Below are positions 53,301-60,225 of a stretch of 64,000 bases of DNA, one piece after another (within the stretch, counting starts at the first letter, position 1; each line of letters starts with the position of its first letter). The stretch lies in assembly GCA_963752915.1 (NCBI GenBank), contig CAVVZZ010000015.1, positions 310,001 to 374,000 of the forward strand, read 5' to 3'. The DNA is from DATJPR01 sp963752915 (GTDB lineage Bacteria; Bacteroidota; Ignavibacteria; UBA10030; UBA6906). The notes beneath the pieces are model-generated. The model saw only the letters and a list, made by a program, of their open reading frames with translations, did not search any database and was not told the origin of the DNA. Made by a program: the position numbers and the translations under genes.

Positions 53301-55145
53301 GCTCTCCGCGAAAAAGAGTCGTTGCGCGATTTTGACATGAACTGGGTGGCACGGGACGGCCGTCGGCTTGCCATCAGTCTCAACACGTCACTCCTCAGGA
53401 ACACATCCGGGGAGCCGTATGCGATGCTGAACATCGCCCGCAATATTACCGAGCGAAAGACCCTTTCCGACACCCTTGCGCTGACGAATCGCCGGGTGGA
53501 GATGCTCAACCGGATTGTAAGCGCTGCGAATTCTTCGCTGGACATCCCCGCGATCTTCAAAGTGGTTGCGGCCGAAATCATGACGATAGTTCCATGCGAC
53601 GTGGTCGTGCTCGATTTGCTCTCCAAAGACGGACGGACTCTTGAAGTGGTGGCCAGTTATGCGCAGGCTGACACAACCGGTCCTGTCCCAACCGACACGG
53701 CAACGGTCGAAGGCACTCCAGCGCAGCGTGTCATTGAAACGCAGGAGCCGGTGCTGTACAACAATGTGCAAGAAAGCGGCGACACCCTGCCGGAGTACTT
53801 CACCGGGTTCGCCTCGTTCCTGAGCATCCCCGTGCGATTGAACGAACGGGTGATTGGCACGCTTGATCTTGCAGGCAAATCCCCCGCCGTGTTTGCGCCT
53901 GGCGATATCGGGGTTCTGCACCCGATTGCCGATCAACTTGGACCGTCCCTTCAGAATGCTCTTCTCTACAGCGAGATTCAGGCCCAAGTGCAACGGGTGC
54001 AGGCTCTTTCGAAGGTCGGTGAGTCCCTGGCGGGGGCACTGGACACCGAACACGTCCTCAAAGTCATCGCAGAAGAGGTCCTCCAGTCTGTGGCGTACGA
54101 CCGGTTCGTGTACGCCTCGGCTGATAAGGATGGCGCTCTTCGGGTGACGCGGGTATTCAGCACCTCGGGCACCGGATTGCACCAATCGGAGATCCAGGAA
54201 CAGGACAAGCTCGTGATCGGGAAAGGAGAGGGAATCCACTCCGGTGATGGCGATCCCCATCAGAGTCTCACCGCCTACGTCCGGGGAAAGGATTTCGTGC
54301 ACGGGTTGTTCTGCGCACGTCGAACGACGGATGTTCCGTTGGAAGAGGGCGACTTGCGTCTCGCTCAAAGTATTGCTACTTTGGCGGGAATAGCGCTGGA
54401 TCGTGTTGTGCTGTACGAAGATACGCTGGTGAAGGCAGCGGAGATCGAGGCCAGAAACCGGGACCTTGATGATTTCACGTACGTCGTTTCCCACGATCTG
54501 AAAGAACCGCTGATCACGATCGAAGGGTACAGCAGCGTCGTCCAGCAGGAATTCGGAGCGCAACTCACTTCCGAAGCAGTCGACTATCTCCGTTCCATCA
54601 TCCAGGCAACAGACCGGCTCAAGCGGTTGATCGACGATCTGTTGACGTTGTCGCGGGTGGGGAGGGCGCGATACGATACACAGGTGGTGGAGACGAGGGA
54701 GATCGTGCGTGCGGTCCTCAGCGATCTCGAGTACACGATCCGGGAGCGGGGGGCAACGGTTGAAGTTCCCGATGCGATGCCTGCCGTTCACTATAATGCA
54801 ACGCAGCTGGGCCTGGTGTTCCGGAACCTGATCTCGAACGGGATCAAGTTCAACAAGAACGAGAAGCCCCGCGTCGCAATTTCGGTGGACAGTTCCCCTG
54901 CATCGTATACGTTTTGCATCATGGATGACGGTATAGGAATTCCACAGGAGTATTTCGACAAGATCTTTGTCATCTTCCAGCGACTTCACCCGGTCGAAGT
55001 TTTTCCGGGCACGGGTGCCGGGCTCACCATCGTCAAGAAGATCGTCGAGCGGCACGGTGGGAAGATCTGGGTCGAATCAACTGTCGGACAAGGGACGCGT
55101 TTCTATTTCAGTGTCCCGCACCAATCAAACGCCACGGCAGACTAG
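50364..55145 (+). CDS. giant multi-sensor histidine kinase (PAS/GAF)
   Basis: A 1593-residue soluble hybrid sensor without membrane helices. An unusual N-terminal domain (about 1-220) looks like a degenerate RecA/KaiC-type fold. It is followed by three PAS domains (about 230-350, 365-475, 490-600), GAF (about 630-760), two PAS (about 775-900, 920-1040), two GAF (about 1055-1370), and the kinase core. His1377 lies in FTYVVSHDLKEPLITI, N-box in FRNLISNGIKFN, G1 in MDDGIGIP and G2 in GTGAGLTIVKK. The H-box type resembles phytochrome-like kinases. TTG start 6 nt after the TPM gene. The response regulator follows 5 nt later. Confidence 0.88.
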   Translation: MVLCCGPASHSDSRISFKVLLDTPNEERYDLQVATPEDMLRLMPRASVLVVIVPDHVEPTPFVQGFVSAVSALNRSAKKKPLPASPVVFPGGHGTASSFTQFIRNLPPENTFILDATSGLPGWAEHPGRISRLLTDAVTQLHKLHCSSIVVLPHRLTSSGALNTLLERSPILAEVFCVGPWLYLLFSRLPASCNAMLRLPRSLKVSGKTFRMAAPLLPVPGKEGPDSDALVELYRRAFTDSADGMVLFDPRGTYREANRKALELTGLSAEEFHAAGFADLVDPLDRYRALRLLSLLLGRRRVSDHLSIRTKSGTSIDVDVSASLLLAHLAVATLRAGAVSRRAEREARDQVEESVKRFQISPVAQGVFAGRKLVEANHAFRELFAAMLSQNASPTLQQLFGRDLAAVARSLAQVGEVNGPAERVIAGVSLSSPDGSSKIVDLAASRLHIGDRNNVLISVFDATERENRIRDLERRSSSLRSVSDIDIAPMLVVRQGKILWSNRGCSSLFGVAAVEDVIGSSIADFLVPRDRRSVPGRLGAEALESGDADSFEFSIAVSDGKPLRLEAVVQRILFEEEPAGIAVLRNVTGKLTSTQELREKLDEQSRIDKILAGGRAETDPASCIRALFSTSLKYLGLDAGIGYQIRLNDDTVHVVSSEGIPETAFATLGSQSVLEGISGYVARTQVPLHLQLESYPPHLPYRILFESAGFRTIIYLPLAYRGVLHGILLLCSKKSIDPSDLNPVFLLRLSVEAGEVVDSAARFAGLSETEQKERLLLESLPGIAYEIGNDGSFVMLTGNVRDLLGHERDEFLKNPDLWRQCVHSDDRPTYASRIGNQGSAKQGGDALYRMLPKGKAEPRIVRDIYRYFFDDEGRMTAIRGVVTDVTEVVQGTHRAQAGKSVRTPEATPSTMAGTDAIMATVIDKMGDAFSITDLQGKIAEVNTEFTRLTGYTRHEAIGMQLPYPWLLDEEYGTIMRWITALREKESLRDFDMNWVARDGRRLAISLNTSLLRNTSGEPYAMLNIARNITERKTLSDTLALTNRRVEMLNRIVSAANSSLDIPAIFKVVAAEIMTIVPCDVVVLDLLSKDGRTLEVVASYAQADTTGPVPTDTATVEGTPAQRVIETQEPVLYNNVQESGDTLPEYFTGFASFLSIPVRLNERVIGTLDLAGKSPAVFAPGDIGVLHPIADQLGPSLQNALLYSEIQAQVQRVQALSKVGESLAGALDTEHVLKVIAEEVLQSVAYDRFVYASADKDGALRVTRVFSTSGTGLHQSEIQEQDKLVIGKGEGIHSGDGDPHQSLTAYVRGKDFVHGLFCARRTTDVPLEEGDLRLAQSIATLAGIALDRVVLYEDTLVKAAEIEARNRDLDDFTYVVSHDLKEPLITIEGYSSVVQQEFGAQLTSEAVDYLRSIIQATDRLKRLIDDLLTLSRVGRARYDTQVVETREIVRAVLSDLEYTIRERGATVEVPDAMPAVHYNATQLGLVFRNLISNGIKFNKNEKPRVAISVDSSPASYTFCIMDDGIGIPQEYFDKIFVIFQRLHPVEVFPGTGAGLTIVKKIVERHGGKIWVESTVGQGTRFYFSVPHQSNATAD

Positions 55146-55149
55146 GGCC

Positions 55150-55830
55150 ATGGAGTCATCGAGTCCCATCAACGTTCTTCTGGTTGACGACAACCGTGAT
55201 TTTGCGACGCTGGTGCAGGTGTTCCTGCGCAGACATCAGCCGCAGAAGTTCACCGTTGTCTGGCGGGGAGACGGTGCCGGTGCGGAAGCCGCCGTCAAGA
55301 ATGACGGACCATTTGACGTGATCCTGATGGATTATTTCCTGCCCGGTCAGAACGGGCTGGAAATCACGAAGGCGCTCCGGGCCCAGGGCGTCGATGTCCC
55401 GATTATCTTTCTCACGGTCAACAAGGATTTTGACCTCGCCGTGGAAGTACTGAAACTCGGCGTGGCCGATTATCTTCTCAAGGAAGATGCGACGACGCCC
55501 GTCCTTCCCGGGACGATCCTGAAAGTCATCGAACAGCAACGGCTTGAGGCGCAACAGGTGAGTCTGGAAGTCACCCGGAAACGTCTTGAAGCGATCCAAG
55601 AGATGGTCGGGAGGATGACCACTGACCTCCGCGCTCCTCTCGATGTCATGCACCTCCGTGTCACGCAACTGATGGACGCGCATACGGATGACGGGCTCAC
55701 GTCCTACCTCGTGATCATCCGGGACAACCTGCAACGGATCGAGAAAAAGATTTCCCAGCTCAAGGATCTCAAAAGCGACAAGACGATCCCGTACATCCGC
55801 GATATTCGCATGTTCGACCTCTCCGAATGA
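55150..55830 (+). CDS. response regulator with REC domain and DHp-like tail
   Basis: REC domain (about 1-130): INVLLVDDNRDFATLV, phosphoacceptor Asp in VILMDYFLPGQNG, Thr/Lys switch in IFLTVNK and DYLLKEDATTP. Instead of DNA-binding, the C-terminus (about 150-225) reads like a histidine-kinase dimerisation domain whose His is missing (RMTTDLRAPLDVMHL in place of HDLRNPL). It is coupled to the kinase upstream and shares a 4-nt overlap with the nitrilase gene. It probably relays phosphate or acts by protein contact. Cognate to the giant kinase. Confidence 0.85.
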   Translation: MESSSPINVLLVDDNRDFATLVQVFLRRHQPQKFTVVWRGDGAGAEAAVKNDGPFDVILMDYFLPGQNGLEITKALRAQGVDVPIIFLTVNKDFDLAVEVLKLGVADYLLKEDATTPVLPGTILKVIEQQRLEAQQVSLEVTRKRLEAIQEMVGRMTTDLRAPLDVMHLRVTQLMDAHTDDGLTSYLVIIRDNLQRIEKKISQLKDLKSDKTIPYIRDIRMFDLSE

Positions 55831-56687
55831 TTACCCGTCTCGCCCTCGCACAAATTGATCCTGTCCTCGGTGATATCGCAAAGAACGTCGAGACGCATGT
55901 GGATTTTGCAGAGCGGGCACGCAAAGGAGGAGCGAACCTCGTCGTCTTCCCCGAACTCAGCCTGACCGGCTATTCGGTGAAGGACATGCATTGGGAGCTC
56001 TGCTTCAAACCATCGTCGCCCCCTGCAAGTCTGGCGCCGCTGCTTGAGGTGAGCAAGGGCATTTCACTTCTCGTCGGGGGGATTGCAGAGGGAGAGGATT
56101 TCGGTATTTACAATTCCGCCTTTTTGATCGAAGGCGGGAAGTTAACGACAGTTCACCGAAAGATGTATCCGCCGACATACGGGATGTTTGAGGAACTTCG
56201 CTATTTCAGCGCGGGAAAAAGCGTGCGGGCCGTCGATACCTCGGTCGGCAGGATCGGCGTTTTGATCTGTGAAGATCTGTGGCACCTGTCGTTGCCGTAT
56301 CTTCTTGCTGCCGATGGTGCCACGACCATCGTCACTCTCGTTGCCAGTCCGACCCGCGTCGCCGGACCGGGCCCCGTTCCGTCGATCGCCACGGCGAATT
56401 CCGAGAATCATCGTGCGCTTGCCCGGCTTCTCTCGGTCTTCGTTGTGTTCTGCAACCGCGTCGGGATCGAAGACGGCGTCAGCTTCTGGGGAGGCTCCGA
56501 GATTGTGTCTCCGGATGGCGATACAGAGACTGCTGCAAAGCTGTTTGACCAGGACCTTGTGATCGGCGAACTCGATGACGACGATGTTCGTCGCGCTCGC
56601 AGGTTCTCCCGCCATTTCCTCGACGAGGACCTCCGTCTCGTCGAATCCGAGCTGCGACGCATTCTGCGCAACCGTGAGCCGCGCTGA
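55827..56687 (+). CDS. carbon-nitrogen hydrolase (nitrilase superfamily)
   Basis: A 286-residue amidohydrolase with the Glu-Lys-Cys triad: Glu in VVFPELSLTGYSV, Lys in HRKMYPPTYGM and Cys in VLICEDLWHLS. The sequence is closest to the glutaminase half of glutamine-dependent NAD+ synthetase, but no synthetase domain follows and no nadE is adjacent. It overlaps the response regulator by 4 nt (ATGA), so it is co-translated. The substrate could be glutamine or another amide. Confidence 0.88.
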   Translation: MITRLALAQIDPVLGDIAKNVETHVDFAERARKGGANLVVFPELSLTGYSVKDMHWELCFKPSSPPASLAPLLEVSKGISLLVGGIAEGEDFGIYNSAFLIEGGKLTTVHRKMYPPTYGMFEELRYFSAGKSVRAVDTSVGRIGVLICEDLWHLSLPYLLAADGATTIVTLVASPTRVAGPGPVPSIATANSENHRALARLLSVFVVFCNRVGIEDGVSFWGGSEIVSPDGDTETAAKLFDQDLVIGELDDDDVRRARRFSRHFLDEDLRLVESELRRILRNREPR

Positions 56688-56716
56688 GATCCACCGGATT
56701 CGAGCACTGAACCTTT

Positions 56717-57142
56717 CTAGTTCGATCCATCATTCCGATGTGAGGGCGTCTCGGCAATAACCCTGGCCGGAACACCTCCGGCGATAGTGTTCGGAGGAAC
56801 ATCCCTCGTGATGACCGCGCCCGCCGCAATCACTGTACCCCTTCCGATCCGGACCCCTTTCAGGACGATAACCCGGCACCCGATCCAGACATTGTCTTCG
56901 ATGGTGACGGGGGCATTCTTCACGACGGTTCCGCCAAGCGGGTGAAGGTCGGAATCCGCGATCACGACCGTATTGCGGTTCAGATAGGTGCCATTTCCGA
57001 TCCGAACTGTCGCTCCGTGTGCAACCTCATGTCTGACGCCCTCGTAGAACTGGCAATTTTCGACGACGATGTTCCCCCCACGGTTCACCAATCTCGGGGC
57101 CGGTCGACGTCCGGATACAACGATGATGCCGTGTTTGGACAT
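56717..57142 (-). CDS. hexapeptide-repeat acyltransferase, possibly truncated
   Basis: A 141-residue left-handed beta-helix O-acetyltransferase (NTVVIADSDLHPLGG, IEDNVWIGCRVIVLKGVRIG, AGAVITRDVPPNTIAGGVPA). The catalytic His of the family lies in the SDLHPLGG loop. Family members are usually 180-220 residues. A TGA lies just upstream of the ATG in the same frame (stop followed by eight plausible codons, including WFGRH), so the N-terminus may be lost by a frameshift or rearrangement. Confidence 0.75.
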   Translation of the reverse strand: MSKHGIIVVSGRRPAPRLVNRGGNIVVENCQFYEGVRHEVAHGATVRIGNGTYLNRNTVVIADSDLHPLGGTVVKNAPVTIEDNVWIGCRVIVLKGVRIGRGTVIAAGAVITRDVPPNTIAGGVPARVIAETPSHRNDGSN

Positions 57143-57360
57143 ATGTCTGCCGAACCAGAGACCACGAGATGTTCAACAACAGAGTGTCGGGTCAGACGCT
57201 TTCGGGTGATTGGAAGGGTCTCGGCAGGGTGTCGGGATATGTAGGGGAGCGCCGGAAGAATGTGGACGGTTCGCGCCATGGTTACTCGCGGGAGATTCGT
57301 TGGTGTGCCACGACCGGTTGAGGAGATCGGCCGACGGATGCATCGCTGTGCGATTCCGGA

Positions 57361-57744
57361 GGACTCACGAGGTTTGCGGCGACTGAAAGAGGAAAGCGGA
57401 AGGCTGCAGTGACATCGATGGAAACCGGAACGCAGGAAGTGGAATCCGGAATTATCATGGCAGACAAGGCGGGCACGTCGTTGAAGGAAATCGTCACGGT
57501 CAGCCAAAGAGTCACCGACATGGTGACGCAAATCGCCGTCGCGTCCGAGGAACAGTCGACGGCGAGCGGGACACAACAGATTGCTCACGCTGCAGAGGAC
57601 CTGAATCGCTTGAGCGAAAACCTGCAGCAACTGGTCGAGAGGTTCAAGATCACGAAAGACTTCCATGCCGGCCAAAGCGGGAATGCCGAGACGGGATCGA
57701 TTTCCGTCCGGGCGAACGGCAAGCTGATCAAGAACAAGAAGTGA
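57361..57744 (+). pseudogene. C-terminal fragment of a methyl-accepting chemotaxis protein
   Basis: The translated stretch KAGTSLKEIVTVSQRVTD, then AVASEEQSTASGTQQIAHAA, is the last helix of an MCP signalling domain with its methylation-region pattern (QQIAHAAEDL). Sensory domain, membrane helices and the CheA-binding hairpin are all missing; the reading frame has no proper start (first GTG at 57409). No chemotaxis gene is nearby. It is a remnant. Confidence 0.75.
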
Positions 57745-57746
57745 CC

Positions 57747-57792
57747 CAAAAAGGGGCTTGGGCCCAGTGATGAGTCCCTGGCCCACCCCTTC
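57747..57792 (+). other. hairpin behind the MCP fragment
   Basis: AAGGGGCTTGGGCC and GGCCCACCCCTT pair around a short loop directly after the fragment's stop. No clear T-run. It may be a terminator of the former gene. Confidence 0.45.
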
Positions 57793-57794
57793 TC

Positions 57795-57823
57795 TTGACA
57801 TTCCTTCCGATCCTCGCTACTTT
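57795..57823 (+). promoter_or_regulatory. sigma70-like promoter
   Basis: TTGACA (57795-57800) and TACTTT (57818-57823) are separated by 17 bp, three bases after the hairpin. It faces the truncated OMP gene at 57881. Confidence 0.65.
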
Positions 57824-57880
57824 CCCGCGTTGAGAGTCCCGCGTTATGTGCTGACCCCCACGGCTTCTCCGGTACATGCC

Positions 57881-58267
57881 ATGTCTCGGTTGCTCCTTAT
57901 CGGGCTTCTCGCACTGTGCTCCTCGAACGGTCTTGCAGGATCCCCCTGGTCAAGATGGTCGCCGGCGTCTCCGACGCACACGGTGTCGCTCGCCATCGCC
58001 CTGAGTTCCTTCGACTATCAGGAAGAATTGAAACCGCCCGGGAAGAGCACCGAAAACGGTTTGCTGATCGGTTTTGCGCTGGGATACGAGTTTGAAGGGG
58101 GCCGCTCGCTGCCGTTATGGGGACGGGCCCAGTGGGATGTTTCGCTGAGCGGGACGCAGTACGGGTCGACCGAGACGGATATTTTCGGAAGGTCGACGGA
58201 CTATGCGGAGAATATCAGTGATGAAGGGAGAACCATTTCCTGGTTCCGGTGTCCCGCCGTTCTTTGA
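57881..58267 (+). pseudogene. N-terminal fragment of an outer-membrane beta-barrel protein
   Basis: 128 residues: signal peptide (LLLIGLLALCSSNGLAG), then barrel-like strands (HTVSLAIALSSFDYQEEL, GLLIGFALGYEFEGG, AQWDVSLSGTQYGSTETD). The chain ends abruptly (SWFRCPAVL) without a terminal aromatic strand, so only the first third of a barrel is left. It has its own promoter and a terminator-like hairpin follows. Likely truncated, though a short intact protein cannot be excluded. Confidence 0.6.
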
Positions 58268-58270
58268 AAC

Positions 58271-58302
58271 AAAGCCCGTGTATCCTTCGATGGATGGGCT
58301 TT
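58271..58302 (+). terminator. hairpin with TTCG loop before aceK
   Basis: AAAGCCC (58271-58277) and ATCC pair with GGAT and GGGCTTT (58296-58302) with a 4-nt bulge and a TTCG-containing loop. It follows the truncated OMP gene by a few bases. Confidence 0.6.
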
Positions 58303-58363
58303 CGTGTTTGTGGCCAGGGTTGTGTGTCAGTGGAAGGGGGAGTGGATCACCCACGAGAATTCC

Positions 58364-60148
58364 ATGCGTACGAATTCGAAAGACATCGAGATCAGTACGG
58401 CCGGCGACGTGGCCGCCCGAGTAACGCTTGAGGGGTTTGAGCTTTTCAATGAGGAGTTCCGTGCCATTACGAAGCGGGCCGAAACACGGTTCGAGCGGAG
58501 CGACTGGCAGGGGGGACAGCGTGACGCCGTCGAACGCCTCGATTTGTACGAACGCATCGTGGAGCGTGTGGCGTCGCAGCTCAACCGATCCCTGCGGCAA
58601 TGGGCGCAGGAACACGCCGTCTGGGCCGTGGCCAGGCAACGATTTGCGGCGCTTGTCGCCGGGCGCTACGACATCGACAGGGCGGAGACGTTCTTCAATT
58701 CGATGACCCGGAAGGTGCTCCAGACGATCGGCATAAACCGGGAAGTGGAGTTCTTCTATCTCCATCCCAAATCCCCGGATCGCCGTGAAGGAGACCCGGT
58801 CCATCGAACGTACACAAGTGACGGCAATACCGTAGCACTCCTTGAACGCGTCTTTGAGGATGTCCCTTCCGGGATCGCCTTGGAGAATGCCGGCCGCGAC
58901 GCCGATCTTGTCGCCCAGGAAATAGATCTGTACCTGTGGCCCCTCCTCGGCACGGACCGGCGCTTCTCACTCGATATCGTGTCATCACCGTTTTACCGGA
59001 ACAAGACTGCCTACCTCGTGGGGAGAATCCTCACCGGCGCGCACGTGATCCCGGTGATCATGCCCCTCGTCCGCGGGGAGACAGGAGTCCGGGTGGACAC
59101 CGTTCTCCTGCACGAGTCGGAGGCGGTGGTCCTGTTCAGCTTTGCCTACGCGTATTTCTTCGTCGATGTGAAACGGTACGACTTGTTAATCGACTTCCTG
59201 CAATCGATCATGCCACACGCAGCGTTGTCAGAGTTGTATTCCTCGCTCGGCTACGACCGGCATGGGAAGACGGAGTTTTACCGGGACCTTCACCGGTTCG
59301 TGCACGTTTCGAGGGAACAATTCGTCATTGCGCCGGGTCTTGAAGGGGCGGTGATGATCGCGTTCACCCTGCCGAATTTCCCCTTCGTGTTCAAGGTGAT
59401 CAAGAACAAACCGTGCTTCCTTCGATCCCCGAACGAAACACCAAAGGTGATCACGGAAGATGAGGTGCGGGAACAGTATGCGTTCGTATTGCACCGGGAC
59501 CGCTCGGGCCGGATGGTGGATACACACGAATTTGAAAACCTGCGTTTCAAGAAGAAGCGATTTTCCGCGCCATTGTTGAATGAATTCGCCCAGGCGGCGA
59601 CGCGCAATGTGATCGTCACCGATGACTATGTCATTATCCGACGAGTGTATGTTCAGAGGAAAGTCGTGCCGTTTCCGCTCTACCTGGACAGCGAGAAGGA
59701 TCCGGAAACGGTCCGTCGGGTCCTTGTCGATTTCGGATACTTCCTGAAGGATATTGCATCGAGTGGAGTATTCCCCTGTGATCTCTTCAACACCTGGAAT
59801 TACGGGGTCACGCACTGGGGGAGAGTTGTGCTGTATGACTACGATGATGTTCTTCCGATTGAACGGGTCAGGTTTAGAGAGAAACCTGTGCCGACCGATG
59901 TAACGTTAGAGACCATGCCCGAGGAAGATTGGATTTCTGCAAGCGGAGAGGAGTTCTTTGTAGACGAGATCGACCGATATTCAGGAATTCCCAGCCCCCT
60001 CAAGGGCATCTTTAAAACCGTCCATGGTGATCTCTTTACACTAAAATTCTGGAGCTCACTGACTGATCGATTGGCACGAGGAGAGATCTTTGACGTGATC
60101 CCGTACGATCGGACCAAATCCTTCAGCGTACGCGATTGGGCGAGATGA
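58364..60148 (+). CDS. aceK: isocitrate dehydrogenase kinase/phosphatase
   Basis: AceK phosphorylates and dephosphorylates isocitrate dehydrogenase to divert carbon into the glyoxylate shunt. The 594-residue protein has the family halves: a regulatory helical N-terminal domain (about 15-300) and a kinase-like C-terminal domain. Recognised signatures are GAVMIAFTLPNFPFVFKVIK (ATP-binding Lys region), RMVDTHEFENLRF, IIRRVYVQRKVVP, SGVFPCDLFNTWNYGVT (Asp of the phosphatase/kinase site) and GRVVLYDYDDVLP. ATG 58364 was preferred over GTG 58304. No aceA, aceB or icd is in the window. AceK is mostly proteobacterial, so transfer is possible. Confidence 0.92.
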   Translation: MRTNSKDIEISTAGDVAARVTLEGFELFNEEFRAITKRAETRFERSDWQGGQRDAVERLDLYERIVERVASQLNRSLRQWAQEHAVWAVARQRFAALVAGRYDIDRAETFFNSMTRKVLQTIGINREVEFFYLHPKSPDRREGDPVHRTYTSDGNTVALLERVFEDVPSGIALENAGRDADLVAQEIDLYLWPLLGTDRRFSLDIVSSPFYRNKTAYLVGRILTGAHVIPVIMPLVRGETGVRVDTVLLHESEAVVLFSFAYAYFFVDVKRYDLLIDFLQSIMPHAALSELYSSLGYDRHGKTEFYRDLHRFVHVSREQFVIAPGLEGAVMIAFTLPNFPFVFKVIKNKPCFLRSPNETPKVITEDEVREQYAFVLHRDRSGRMVDTHEFENLRFKKKRFSAPLLNEFAQAATRNVIVTDDYVIIRRVYVQRKVVPFPLYLDSEKDPETVRRVLVDFGYFLKDIASSGVFPCDLFNTWNYGVTHWGRVVLYDYDDVLPIERVRFREKPVPTDVTLETMPEEDWISASGEEFFVDEIDRYSGIPSPLKGIFKTVHGDLFTLKFWSSLTDRLARGEIFDVIPYDRTKSFSVRDWAR

Positions 60149-60225
60149 GAACAAGAGGAAATCTCAGGTGACCCGATCCTCGATGCCGGTTCTCCATGGG
60201 AAGAGACCGGTGTGCGTGGCCCGGG

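Noticed and set aside
57085..57801. 238-codon minus-strand open frame across the MCP fragment
   Set aside because: No recognisable residues, and the + strand shows clear MCP helix sequence.
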